Below, piece after piece: positions 1-7,162 of a stretch of 21,407 nucleotides of DNA. A program made the position numbers and the translations under genes. Positions within the stretch are counted from its first letter, which is position 1. Each line of letters begins with the position of its first letter. The notes under the pieces were generated by a model. The model saw nothing but the letters and a program-made list of their open reading frames with translations, was not told where the DNA came from and did no database searches. This DNA is from UBA1181 sp045639525 (GTDB lineage: Bacteria > Bacteroidota > Bacteroidia > Bacteroidales > Paludibacteraceae): contig JAZUDI010000085.1 in NCBI GenBank assembly GCA_045639525.1, positions 1-21,407 on the forward strand. Reading direction: 5' to 3'.

Positions 1-11
1 AATTCACGCTC

Positions 12-35
12 ATAACAGGTTGTTTCGCCTGTTAT
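12..35. repeat. Short inverted repeat (hairpin)
   Basis: ATAACAGG at 12-19 is repeated as CCTGTTAT at 28-35, a perfect 8-bp stem with an 8-nt loop. No T-run follows on either strand, so it is not a standard intrinsic terminator. No gene is visible in 1-168, and the hairpin may belong to a gene beyond the left edge. Confidence 0.45.
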
Positions 36-98
36 CTGACCATACCATCTGTGTTTTTCATATTGCTGTTGATGTCATCAATAAATCCGGACTAAATA

Positions 99-141
99 GT
101 AAGCGTCCAAACTGATAAAATTTATCAATTTGGACGCTTAC
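99..141. repeat. 43-bp near-perfect palindrome downstream of higA
   Basis: The arm GTAAGCGTCCAAA at 99-111 returns as its exact reverse complement at 129-141. The inside continues as TGATAAA/TTTATCA, so 20 of 21 base pairs match around base 120 and the only mismatch is 112/128. It lies 27 bp after the higA stop codon on the minus strand. It could end the higBA transcript, but the following minus-strand sequence has only a weak T-rich stretch. A protein-binding or recombination site is an alternative. Confidence 0.6.
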
Positions 142-168
142 ACCGCTATGTGAGAAGGCACTAATCCA

Positions 169-534
169 TTACTTGTTCAGACCCAATATCTCCGCAGGAG
201 TGATATCCAGCACTTGGCACAATTGACGAGCCACTTTGAGCGTTGGCTCCGCACGGTTGTGGATATAGTCGCTGATACGGCTGGGACTGACACCTATTTT
301 CTCCGCCAATTGACGAGAGGTCATGCCAGCATTCTCCAAGGCATCCAAAATGATTTCACCCAAGGTAGGCGTAGCGATGTGGCAATGAACGGCTTCATAA
401 GCCTCCACCACATCGGAGACGATCATCAATTCCACCATCATCGGATCATCCATCGGCGTATTTTCATTCACCTGTGGCAACAACGCCTCTATACGGGCTT
501 GCGCATAGTCATATTTCTCTTTCGAAACTTCCAT
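169..534 (-). CDS. higA: HigA-type antitoxin, helix-turn-helix regulator
   Basis: This 121-residue protein is probably the antitoxin of a type II toxin-antitoxin pair: it should bind and neutralise the neighbouring HigB-like RNase and repress their shared promoter. The C-terminal half (about residues 57-121) is a Cro/C1-type helix-turn-helix. The recognition region MTSRQLAEKIGVSPSRISDY is easy to see, followed by a second helical part with RAEPTLKVARQLCQVL. The acidic N-terminal half (residues 1-56) is probably the toxin-contacting part, as in the longer HigA proteins of COG5499. The ATG at 534 lies 11 nt after the toxin stop codon, and AGAAAAG just upstream could act as a weak ribosome site. 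The order toxin first, antitoxin second is characteristic of higBA. Family assignment is firm; activity is inferred. Confidence 0.88.
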   Translation of the reverse strand: MEVSKEKYDYAQARIEALLPQVNENTPMDDPMMVELMIVSDVVEAYEAVHCHIATPTLGEIILDALENAGMTSRQLAEKIGVSPSRISDYIHNRAEPTLKVARQLCQVLDITPAEILGLNK

Positions 535-545
535 AACTTTTCTAT

Positions 546-845
546 TTACAAATTACTACAATCCAACTTATCATACTCTTGATGCGTACCCACCCATCTG
601 ATATAGACCAATTCAGGCGTAAACATCACCACAACAACCAAACGATAGTTATTTCCCTTGATATTAAAAACATAATGCTGATTACCCACATAATCCGCAT
701 TAGGGAAATCCTTTCGCATATCCGAAAAATTTTTCCAATGGGCGGCACTCACCTTTTGATGCCATCTCTCCAAAGAAACACGGCTATCAGCGTGGCCCTC
801 CTGCTCATAAAACTCCTCTAATTTTTTCTTTGATATAATTCTCAT
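546..845 (-). CDS. higB: HigB-type mRNA interferase toxin
   Basis: This 99-residue protein resembles the HigB toxin family (RelE/ParE fold, PF09907/COG4680), ribosome-dependent RNases that cut translated mRNA. Family features visible here are the basic N-terminus (MRIISKKKLEEFYEQ), a central WKNFSDMRKDFPNADYV, the beta-strand run NNYRLVVVVMF, and the characteristic ending YIRWVGTHQEYDKL. An upstream in-frame ATG at 911 would add 22 residues, but these have no family counterpart and would place the start upstream of the predicted promoter's -7 box, so the ATG at 845 is chosen. It is the first gene of the higBA operon and no separate antitoxin promoter is obvious. Toxicity has not been shown and is inferred from the family. 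Confidence 0.88.
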   Translation of the reverse strand: MRIISKKKLEEFYEQEGHADSRVSLERWHQKVSAAHWKNFSDMRKDFPNADYVGNQHYVFNIKGNNYRLVVVVMFTPELVYIRWVGTHQEYDKLDCSNL

Positions 846-872
846 TATTAGATATTTTTCATGTTGTTTGTG

Positions 873-903
873 CAAAAGTAGAAACAAAATTCTAAAATTC
901 AAA
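873..903 (-). promoter_or_regulatory. Bacteroidota-type promoter of higBA
   Basis: Read on the minus strand, TTTG at 903-900 is followed after 19 nt by TACTTTTG at 880-873. This fits the Bacteroidota consensus TTTG-N19-TAnnTTTG. Transcription would start near 866, leaving a leader of about 20 nt before the toxin ATG at 845. Confidence 0.65.
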
Positions 904-949
904 ACAATCAAACGGATTTATTTTGAATAACAAAACAATAAATTCAAAA
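897..949. promoter_or_regulatory. Candidate HigA operator: three ATTCAAAA octamers
   Basis: The octamer ATTCAAAA occurs at 897-904, inverted as TTTTGAAT at 921-928, and again direct at 942-949, with 16 and 13 nt between copies. The first copy overlaps the -33 element of the higBA promoter, where an autorepressing antitoxin would be expected to bind. The sequence is AT-rich, so chance recurrence is possible. Apart from this, 912-1044 shows no gene. Confidence 0.3.
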
Positions 950-1043
950 GACGTTATTTGTATAACCCCACACATAGAACGAAGAGATATGTACGAGGTT
1001 ATGCGCTATGAATGAGGTAATTGTCTGTAAGACGGTACGTTAC

Positions 1044-1077
1044 ACAAAAAAAGGCCATACTCGTCAGAATATGGCCT
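1044..1077 (-). terminator. Intrinsic terminator of the glycosidase operon
   Basis: AGGCCATA at 1052-1059 pairs with TATGGCCT at 1070-1077 (8-bp stem, 10-nt loop). On the minus strand the stem is followed by a run of seven T. It lies 18 bp beyond the GH16 stop codon and closes the GH43-GH30/GH16 operon. Confidence 0.85.
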
Positions 1078-1095
1078 ATAAAATTAAACTAACAA

Positions 1096-2565
1096 TCAAT
1101 ATACCAGCACTTTGCTCGTCTCCGCACCAAACTGCACGCAATAGACGCCCGATGGAAGGAGAAGGTCAATGGACTCTCCCTGTTCCAGCTTCAACTCACG
1201 GATTGGTTTTCCTTGGGCATCAACGATCTTAAAAAGGCCCGATCTATCCGTTGTGATACGCAATTTTCCCGCCACGCAAAGTGCGCGCCACAAATCATGG
1301 GAAGGGAGACTCTCCGTACCCGTAGGCACCGCCTCCCCCTCTTTCAGTATCCGCCAAAGCGCACTGTTCGGACGATCGGAAGGAATGTCATCCTGCGTCA
1401 CATCGCCATCTTTGCCTAAAACATAATACCCACTATGGAGGAAACGCATATCCACAACCCAATCCTGGAATTCACTGTGTTTGGAAAGGCCCACAATCTG
1501 GTGCGCTTTACCATTCCATCCCCAGAGACCGACCGTAGCGCCCGCAGCCTTCGATTCATTCGGAATCTCCAACACTTGGTCGCCGAAATTGATACGGTAG
1601 CCACTACCCGACTCCGAAATCGTCGCCAAAGCCTCCGGCGCATCGCAGTCACCCAACGCTAAATCATGCTCCTGGGCGGTCAAACACTTCCCCTCCTCCA
1701 AAGAGTAGAGGCGAAGCTCTCCCTGCGGCAATTCCATGGCTGGATTCTTGCGCCACACACGCACCCAGTCACACTCCAAATAGGCAGGATTACCCGATGT
1801 CACCTCGATCGGATTACCATTATCCGTCGCCCAGCCGCCAATGGCTAAATTGATGATGATATAATTCTTGGCTAATTGGCTGATCTCGGTGGGCTTATTG
1901 TAGCTGGCCACCAACTTGTCATCGAAATAGAAGCTAAGGGTTTGGTCGTTCCACTCCAAGCCATAGGTGTGGAAATCCGCGGATTTATCAGGCCCCGTGT
2001 GGACACCGCCGAAGGAGGCCTCGTGATCCCACGCCGAGCCATGGGAGGCGTACCAATCGCTCTTGGTGTAATGCAGATAGTAATGATGCTGGTTGCGCGC
2101 ATGCGGCACCTCGAAGATATCAATCTCCGGAGGCCAACCATCTTGCAGGGTCCAGAAAGCGGGCCAAGTACCCAATTGCTTCGGCATTTTGAAACGACCC
2201 TCGATGTAACCATACTTCACCTCAAATTTACCCCTGGTATCAATAGCGCCCGAAGTATAATCGAGCGAATAGGTTTTGTCACCGCTCTTGCAGGTGGCAG
2301 GCGCCTGGGGATGACGCTTCGCCTCTCCCTTGATGCGTAACAGGCCATTCTCCACCGACACATTCTCCTCCACGCAATAGGCGCGGTGGTTGTGGGTATG
2401 GCCCCAATTGTAGGTGGGATTCCACTTGGACTTATCCAAGCCATTCCCGTCGAACTCATCGTTAAAAACCATGGTCCAGCCACTCATATTGGCTGGCGGA
2501 TTGGCGTGGGCCACTCCACACGTAAGCGCTATGACCGCCACCATACATTTCAACCCCTTTTTCAT
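1096..2565 (-). CDS. Secreted GH16 endo-glycosidase with ricin-like and T9SS C-terminal regions
   Basis: This 489-residue enzyme should hydrolyse internal beta-1,3 (or beta-1,3/1,4) linkages of a glucan or galactan outside the cell. A signal peptide covers residues 1-21. The GH16 jelly-roll spans about 27-274 and holds the catalytic motif EIDIFE at 147-152: nucleophile E147, D149, acid/base E152. This six-residue form (beta-bulge type, ExDxxE) is shared by laminarinases, agarases and carrageenases rather than lichenases. Further GH16 features are FNDEFDG (34-40) and GTWPAFWTL (132-140). Residues about 280-408 resemble a divergent ricin-like carbohydrate-binding fold. The last 60 residues, with LFKIVDAQGKPI and PSGVYCVQF, resemble a T9SS type A sorting domain. 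It lies 53 bp after the GH43-GH30 gene, so they probably share a transcript. Substrate is not certain. Confidence 0.9.
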   Translation of the reverse strand: MKKGLKCMVAVIALTCGVAHANPPANMSGWTMVFNDEFDGNGLDKSKWNPTYNWGHTHNHRAYCVEENVSVENGLLRIKGEAKRHPQAPATCKSGDKTYSLDYTSGAIDTRGKFEVKYGYIEGRFKMPKQLGTWPAFWTLQDGWPPEIDIFEVPHARNQHHYYLHYTKSDWYASHGSAWDHEASFGGVHTGPDKSADFHTYGLEWNDQTLSFYFDDKLVASYNKPTEISQLAKNYIIINLAIGGWATDNGNPIEVTSGNPAYLECDWVRVWRKNPAMELPQGELRLYSLEEGKCLTAQEHDLALGDCDAPEALATISESGSGYRINFGDQVLEIPNESKAAGATVGLWGWNGKAHQIVGLSKHSEFQDWVVDMRFLHSGYYVLGKDGDVTQDDIPSDRPNSALWRILKEGEAVPTGTESLPSHDLWRALCVAGKLRITTDRSGLFKIVDAQGKPIRELKLEQGESIDLLLPSGVYCVQFGAETSKVLVY

Positions 2566-2618
2566 TTCATTACTAATTTTCTAGAAAACCATTTATCATA
2601 AAACCACTATCTCTTTCT

Positions 2619-5600
2619 CTATCTCACAATCACTCTTTGGGCATTTTGCACACCTCCCATAGAGGTCACCACGACATAAACACCCGACTGAATCGGCAAT
2701 TCCAACTCATTCGAAATGGTAAATGTCCGATCAACAATCGTCAGACCATTCATATCCACCACCCAAACATTGACTTGGGAGTCGTCTAGCTCATTCACAA
2801 TCCGCAACATATTATCCTCTCCCAACACAGTCAACCCATTGGAAGGTTGCTCCAACATAGCCGTCTCATCAGAAGGGAGCGCATTGGCAAATGGGTAAGG
2901 AACGATACGCCACTCACGGTGTGCGTTCGCACCAGGATTGCCCGCCGCCCAGACACCGATATTGGTACCTGCCGTACTCTTTTCGCCCTCTAAATCAAAG
3001 GATTTGCCATTGCCAACCGAAACAATGGCATAGCAGTTCTCTCCCAAATCGTTGAGTTTGAATTGCTGGTTGGATTTTCCGTCAACCATCTTCTCCAATT
3101 TCAAGAAATAGGAACCATCGTCGGTAACCGCCATACGCTCGCCACCCCGCTTGGTATAAATCGTATAGTTACCGTTGGACAATGGTTGAAAATACCATCT
3201 TTGCAAAGTGTCTTGCGGGAAGATATTGGCCAACTTCAAACCTTCCGCCGCCTCAGCGCTGATTACCGAAGTGGCGCTACGAGGGACGATCACATAGGCC
3301 TTCTCCGGTTGAATACCCTCAATGCCACGATCCGCCGTCACGTCAAAAATCGCCGTGGAGATCTCCTCGCCACCCATGGTGTAGGAGAAACGCTTATTCT
3401 CCACCCCGTCACAAGGGAGCAGCTGGCAGTTGTATTTCGAATTGGTGGTATAGAGTTTCACGTCTGGAGCCACCTCCTTGAACAAAGAGAGATCCAAACT
3501 GACACGCTTCTGGTCTGAACCAGTGTTCAGCATCACTACCACCAACTTATCTCCCTCCGGACTGATAGCCGCCAACAGATCATCACGGCCAATGGTCAAG
3601 AAGGTATAGCCCTGCTTGATGAAACGGGTCACCTGCATGCGTACATACATGTTCTTGACGACATGGAACTCTTGCGAAGCGAAATTTCCTTGAACCAGAC
3701 ACCACTGGTCGTTATTCTCCTCCACGAACTGCCAATCCACCCACGCCTGCGGCATCAAGTAATTGAGGTCGTCGAACATACGTTGCGCCATGTTGAGGTT
3801 TCCATTCAGACCTGTACCGCCCGCACCCGTCTCGGACATCCAGAAAGGGATTTCCGTCTCATGTATCAAAGACCTCAAATTGGCCTTATCCCTGGCATTT
3901 CCACCATAGGTGTGAACATTGTATTGACCCAACATATTGAGGATATTCTCCTTCTGATAGAGTTGCAACTCTCCGATGGCTGTCTGGACGCTGGTCTCAT
4001 CACAAGCGGAGATGACCGTGTTCAAGCCGGATGCCTTCAATTTTGGATACAACACCTTGATCAAATTGACCTGAGAGGCAGGATCAAAGTGGCACCCCTC
4101 CTGTCCGCCATTGGCACCCCAATAGTTGGTGTTGGGTTCGTTGAAAGGGTCCAAGGTCTTAAACTCAATGCCGTATGTGCTCTTGATGTGCTTGCACACC
4201 TCGATCAGATAATCAGAGAATATGCCATAATTCTCCGGCTTCAAATTATCCTTTCCCGCATTGGCATTACCAGAGGCGCAGCCGCTGTAGGTCATCCAGT
4301 AGGGAGCTGAATTGGAGAATGCCTCGAAGACCGCATCCTTACGAGCCTTATTCAATTTATCCAATACCTTCAGTTGTCCAGCATCCTTGGTCCAGTCATA
4401 AGGGGCGTTGGCGCTGGCCTTGAATCCCTCCATCTCCGCACGCTTTCCCTTACCGTTGCACATGTGTCCATTGTAGTGGCTTGGATCGTCACCGCCACCG
4501 ATATTATAGCGGAAGATATTGAAGTTCAAACCATCCTCGTCAGTCAAGAGTTTCACCAACTGGTCCACCTTATCCTCGCGCCATCTGCCGCACATATGGG
4601 CCCACCAACAGAGGGAGACACCCCATCCCTCCAGTTTCTGTTGCTTAGAGCCCGGATTGATGCAAGCGGTGGTCATGACACTCGGATCGTACTTCGCCAA
4701 CAAGCCATAATACTCATCTGCGGTCAGACTAATGACCGAACCGTGACGCATCACCGAAGGGAAGGCATACTCACTTGCGGGAAGTTGCGTAAAACGACCT
4801 GATGAGAGGTCGTCCGTCACCAACGGATAATATCCTTTACCGCCAAAGTCATCCAACAAAAGGCACCACTTCTCCTCGTTGTTGAACTTAAAGCAGGTCG
4901 GCCCCTCCACATAGGAGATCTTGCTCATATCGGAATTGACCTCCGTCCAATTACCCAACAGGGAGTTGGACTTCTCCATGATGATATATTTTCCTGTGGT
5001 TGGCATACCGTTTTTGTGCGCTTCGGTCGCCTCGTTTTTCTTGAATCGATAGTAGGTATCTCCCACCTTGATGGCAGTGGCGTCAATCACACTGATGGCA
5101 CGTCCGCCACCGTTCTTCAACTCGATCCACACCTTCGCCTCGCTGAATGTCACGAAATCTTTGGTCGTGCAGTAATAGACACGGTGGGTGTTGTCGCCCG
5201 AAGGGATCTTCGAACTCCAAAAGACCAAATATTGGCCACTCGCGTCATCATAAATCGCCTCAGGCGCCCAGGTGCAACCCGCACCCTCCGGAGCCACACG
5301 GCACATGCGTTGTTCAGACCAGTTTATCAAATCGGGAGATTCCCACACCATGATCGATTTGCTACCCGTCGTTTGGGCGGCGGTCCAATTACCATTTCCA
5401 TTGATTTTCAAATCGGTAGCTATCACGAAAAAACGGTCACCCTCCGCAGAGCGCATGATGAAGGGGTCTCGCAAGCCCTTCTCGCCCAAGGAGGAGGTCA
5501 ATACCGGATTACCACTGTTCAGGTCGGTCCAATGAAGGCCATCCTTGCTCACCGCGAAATAGATCTGTTCACCTTGTGCCAACCCCTCTCCCTTGAAATA

Positions 5601-5717
5601 GGCGAAAAGATAGGCGGCATAATTGTCAACTGAGGCAAAAGCCGTGCTGATAGAGAGAATGGAATAGCAAAATAGAAGGCACAATGCGTGGCCAACTAAT
5701 CGAAATGTGTTTTTCAT
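2619..5717 (-). CDS. Secreted GH43-GH30 bifunctional glycosidase with ricin-like and T9SS domains
   Basis: This 1032-residue protein joins two catalytic domains. The signal peptide is about residues 1-29. A GH43 five-bladed propeller (about 32-345) carries RDPFI (base D84), WAPE (E153, where Asp is more usual) and VEGP (acid E271). A GH30 TIM barrel plus beta-sandwich follows (about 350-795), starting LEGWGVSLCWW, with acid/base E527 in PFNEPN and nucleophile E629 in WMSETGAGG; its style resembles endo-beta-1,6-galactanases (GH30_5). A ricin-like module spans about 805-940, and a T9SS type A sorting domain about 960-1032 (SGVYVVV near the end). In-frame starts up to 5840 exist, but the ATG at 5717 begins the MKN signal peptide. 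It is the first gene of an operon with the GH16 gene. One polypeptide would remove side groups and cut the backbone. Substrate (arabinogalactan or beta-1,6-glucan) is inferred. Confidence 0.88.
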   Translation of the reverse strand: MKNTFRLVGHALCLLFCYSILSISTAFASVDNYAAYLFAYFKGEGLAQGEQIYFAVSKDGLHWTDLNSGNPVLTSSLGEKGLRDPFIMRSAEGDRFFVIATDLKINGNGNWTAAQTTGSKSIMVWESPDLINWSEQRMCRVAPEGAGCTWAPEAIYDDASGQYLVFWSSKIPSGDNTHRVYYCTTKDFVTFSEAKVWIELKNGGGRAISVIDATAIKVGDTYYRFKKNEATEAHKNGMPTTGKYIIMEKSNSLLGNWTEVNSDMSKISYVEGPTCFKFNNEEKWCLLLDDFGGKGYYPLVTDDLSSGRFTQLPASEYAFPSVMRHGSVISLTADEYYGLLAKYDPSVMTTACINPGSKQQKLEGWGVSLCWWAHMCGRWREDKVDQLVKLLTDEDGLNFNIFRYNIGGGDDPSHYNGHMCNGKGKRAEMEGFKASANAPYDWTKDAGQLKVLDKLNKARKDAVFEAFSNSAPYWMTYSGCASGNANAGKDNLKPENYGIFSDYLIEVCKHIKSTYGIEFKTLDPFNEPNTNYWGANGGQEGCHFDPASQVNLIKVLYPKLKASGLNTVISACDETSVQTAIGELQLYQKENILNMLGQYNVHTYGGNARDKANLRSLIHETEIPFWMSETGAGGTGLNGNLNMAQRMFDDLNYLMPQAWVDWQFVEENNDQWCLVQGNFASQEFHVVKNMYVRMQVTRFIKQGYTFLTIGRDDLLAAISPEGDKLVVVMLNTGSDQKRVSLDLSLFKEVAPDVKLYTTNSKYNCQLLPCDGVENKRFSYTMGGEEISTAIFDVTADRGIEGIQPEKAYVIVPRSATSVISAEAAEGLKLANIFPQDTLQRWYFQPLSNGNYTIYTKRGGERMAVTDDGSYFLKLEKMVDGKSNQQFKLNDLGENCYAIVSVGNGKSFDLEGEKSTAGTNIGVWAAGNPGANAHREWRIVPYPFANALPSDETAMLEQPSNGLTVLGEDNMLRIVNELDDSQVNVWVVDMNGLTIVDRTFTISNELELPIQSGVYVVVTSMGGVQNAQRVIVR

Positions 5718-5746
5718 AAATGCAAAATTACAATCGATATGTATTT

Positions 5747-5774
5747 CAAAAGTATTAGGTCGTAAAGATACAAA
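5747..5774 (-). promoter_or_regulatory. Possible promoter of the glycosidase operon
   Basis: On the minus strand TACTTTTG (5754-5747) matches the Bacteroidota -7 box, with TTTG at 5774-5771 upstream. The 16-nt spacing is shorter than the usual 19-21. A second -7-like box, TAATTTTG, is at 5730-5723. Either would give a very short leader before the ATG at 5717. Confidence 0.35.
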
Positions 5775-5804
5775 AAAACACAATCTTAACATATATATAC
5801 ACCA

Positions 5805-5845
5805 AACAAAAAGAGGAGGATGCCCATCAACGCTGAGCATCCTCC
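5805..5845 (-). terminator. Terminator of the first lipoprotein copy
   Basis: GGAGGATGC at 5815-5823 pairs with GCATCCTCC at 5837-5845 (9 bp, 13-nt loop). On the minus strand the stem is followed by TCTTTTTGTTT. It lies 59 bp after the stop codon of the lipoprotein gene at 5905. Its loop and arms resemble the terminator at 9244-9279. Confidence 0.8.
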
Positions 5846-5904
5846 CTTTTCAACAAGGAATAATCGAAACGAGTCCCTCCGCCGTTATCCTTTACTGCCC
5901 AAAA

Positions 5905-6360
5905 TCACTCCTCCTCACCCACATAAGGATGATCCTTGGCGTACTCGTAGTCCTCTTCGGTGATATAGTAGTCACATTTATATACATCCTTCTTCACCTC
6001 CTTAGAGGTGTACATAAAGTACTTATCTAACATACAACGTCCTTCCGGATTATCCTCACATTTATATTTGATAGTGTCATCAAATGTAACATACACACCT
6101 CCTAATGGGAAAGGTACAGGAGGTGTCCCTATATATCCAAAATCTCCTTTAATTTTGATGCTATCATTAGCCCGTATTTCGAATTCCTCATCGTTTATGT
6201 TATGCGATATCGGATAACAGTTAATTCTAACTGTCCTTTCTGTCGAGTTGTATATGTAATAAAAGAAACCTCCATTAGCGACACCATCTACATCAGAAGG
6301 TTTACATGCGTACAAACTCATGAGCAATACGCTAAGTGTAATTAATTTTATTCTATCCAT
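5905..6360 (-). CDS. Small lipoprotein of unknown function, copy 1
   Basis: This 151-residue protein has a short signal peptide ending in a lipobox (LMSLYAC, Cys19), so it should be cleaved by signal peptidase II and anchored by lipid in the envelope. The mature part is short and looks beta-rich (FFYYIYNSTERTVRINCY, GGVYVTFDDTIKYKCEDN), with Cys residues that could form a disulfide. The C-terminus is acidic (ITEEDYEYAKDHPYVGEEE). I do not recognise the family. It is clearly a paralogue of the gene at 6588-7046: the first 26 and last 20 residues are nearly identical, while the 45-80 region varies and contains gaps. Unlike its paralogue, it has a leader of roughly 135 nt between the predicted promoter and the ATG. 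Confidence 0.8.
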   Translation of the reverse strand: MDRIKLITLSVLLMSLYACKPSDVDGVANGGFFYYIYNSTERTVRINCYPISHNINDEEFEIRANDSIKIKGDFGYIGTPPVPFPLGGVYVTFDDTIKYKCEDNPEGRCMLDKYFMYTSKEVKKDVYKCDYYITEEDYEYAKDHPYVGEEE

Positions 6361-6421
6361 TTTTGTCTGTAAAGAGTTAAAAAGCTGTTTAATAATTCTG
6401 CGAGTTTTGCATGACTCTCTC

Positions 6422-6463
6422 TTATGGAAATGCCAATAGGCGAATGTTTCTTATGAAATCCAT
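6422..6463 (-). other. Possible 13-codon upstream ORF in the long leader of lipoprotein copy 1
   Basis: Within the extra leader segment the minus strand has an ATG at 6463 and a TAA at 6422-6424, encoding MDFIRNIRLLAFP. It lies downstream of the predicted promoter at 6502-6531 and upstream of the lipoprotein ATG at 6360. There is no evidence that it is translated; short ORFs are common by chance. Confidence 0.15.
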
Positions 6464-6501
6464 AATCACAATAGAGTATATTGTCAAGATGAAACTTTTC
6501 G

Positions 6502-6531
6502 CAAAGATAATGATATAGTTAAAAACACAAA
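6502..6531 (-). promoter_or_regulatory. Promoter of lipoprotein copy 1
   Basis: On the minus strand TTTG (6531-6528), 18 nt, TATCTTTG (6509-6502) closely fits the Bacteroidota promoter. Transcription would begin near 6495, giving a leader of about 135 nt. The surrounding bases align with those upstream of copy 2, so the promoter was part of the duplicated unit. Otherwise 6361-6587 holds no gene. Confidence 0.6.
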
Positions 6532-6587
6532 CAACTTCAAAGGGTTCGTTAATTCGGATTTCCGCTATGGTCGTTTACAGACTAAAA

Positions 6588-7046
6588 TCACTCCTCCTCA
6601 CCCACATAAGGATGATCCTTGGCGTACTCGTAGTCCTCTTCGGTGATATAATAGTCTCTTTTATATAATACATCCTTTATCACCTCTTTAGAGGTGTACA
6701 TAAAGTACCTATTCAGCATACAACGTCCGGCTGGATTATCCACGCATTTATATTTGATAGTGTCATCAAATGTAACATACACCTCTCCCATTGGGAAAGG
6801 TACTGGATAAAATTCGAAAGCATCTACTTTCCCTTTGATTCTGACACTGTCTTTAGCTCGTATTTCGAATTCCTCATCGTTCCAAGAACTTGATTCCGGA
6901 TAACAGTTAATTCTAACCGTTCTTTCTGTCGAGTTGTATATGTAATACGTGAAATCTCCTGGAACGAGACCATCTACATCAGAAGGTTTACATGCGTACA
7001 AACTCATGAGCAATACGCTAAGTGTAATTAATTTTATTCTATCCAT
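6588..7046 (-). CDS. Small lipoprotein of unknown function, copy 2
   Basis: This 152-residue protein is the tandem paralogue of the lipoprotein at 5905-6360. It starts with the same MDRIKLITLSVLLMSLYAC, so the lipobox Cys19 is conserved and the protein should be an envelope lipoprotein. The start at 7046 is chosen over an in-frame ATG at 7118 because only the former begins the signal peptide and aligns with copy 1. The middle differs most: the region after EFEIRA reads KDSVRIKGKVDAFEFYPVPF here, against a shorter, Gly-rich segment in copy 1. The shared tail (YITEEDYEYAKDHPYVGEEE) and the CMLxxYFMYTSKEV segment are strongly conserved, which suggests both copies are functional rather than decaying. 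Function is unknown. Confidence 0.8.
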   Translation of the reverse strand: MDRIKLITLSVLLMSLYACKPSDVDGLVPGDFTYYIYNSTERTVRINCYPESSSWNDEEFEIRAKDSVRIKGKVDAFEFYPVPFPMGEVYVTFDDTIKYKCVDNPAGRCMLNRYFMYTSKEVIKDVLYKRDYYITEEDYEYAKDHPYVGEEE

Positions 7047-7069
7047 ATTAGTTAAGATAAAACTATTCG

Positions 7070-7099
7070 CAGAGGTAAAAAAATAATTGCAAACGCAAA
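7070..7099 (-). promoter_or_regulatory. Degenerate promoter of lipoprotein copy 2
   Basis: The positions equivalent to the copy 1 promoter read TTTG (7099-7096), 18 nt, TACCTCTG (7077-7070). The -7 box has one mismatch to TAnnTTTG. The start would lie only about 20 nt from the ATG, unlike copy 1. Confidence 0.4.
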
Positions 7100-7162
7100 C
7101 GACGTAAGAAATCGTCAATTCGGATTTGTAATCGATTGATCTTCTATTTTTTACGTATGAAA

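Larger units (their letters stand above)
5882..7127. repeat. Tandem duplication of a lipoprotein gene and its promoter region
   Basis: Two direct repeats lie side by side, roughly 5882-6561 and 6562-7127. They match from the short sequence after each stop codon (both contain AAAATCACTCCTCC), through the coding regions, to the promoter region ending CGTnAATTCGGATTT (6547-6561 and 7113-7127). Copy 1 is longer because it carries about 118 extra bp between start codon and promoter (about 6361-6483 against 7047-7051). The coding parts have diverged moderately, so the duplication is not very recent. Confidence 0.8.

Noticed and set aside
214..582. Open frame on the plus strand opposite higA
   Set aside because: It is the antisense shadow of higA and the higB end, with low-complexity His/Arg-rich translation and no start context.
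1008..1232. 74-codon plus-strand frame near the GH16 terminator
   Set aside because: It runs through the GH16 terminator hairpin and into the antisense of the gene, with no family features.
1876..2340. 154-codon plus-strand frame inside the GH16 gene
   Set aside because: Antisense of a well-supported GH16 catalytic domain; an effect of GC-rich third positions.
3663..4310. 215-codon plus-strand frame inside the GH30 region
   Set aside because: Antisense shadow of the GH30 barrel; no signal, motif or start site.
5718..5840. N-terminal extension of the GH43-GH30 protein
   Set aside because: It would cross the terminator hairpin at 5815-5845 and put residues ahead of a normal signal peptide.
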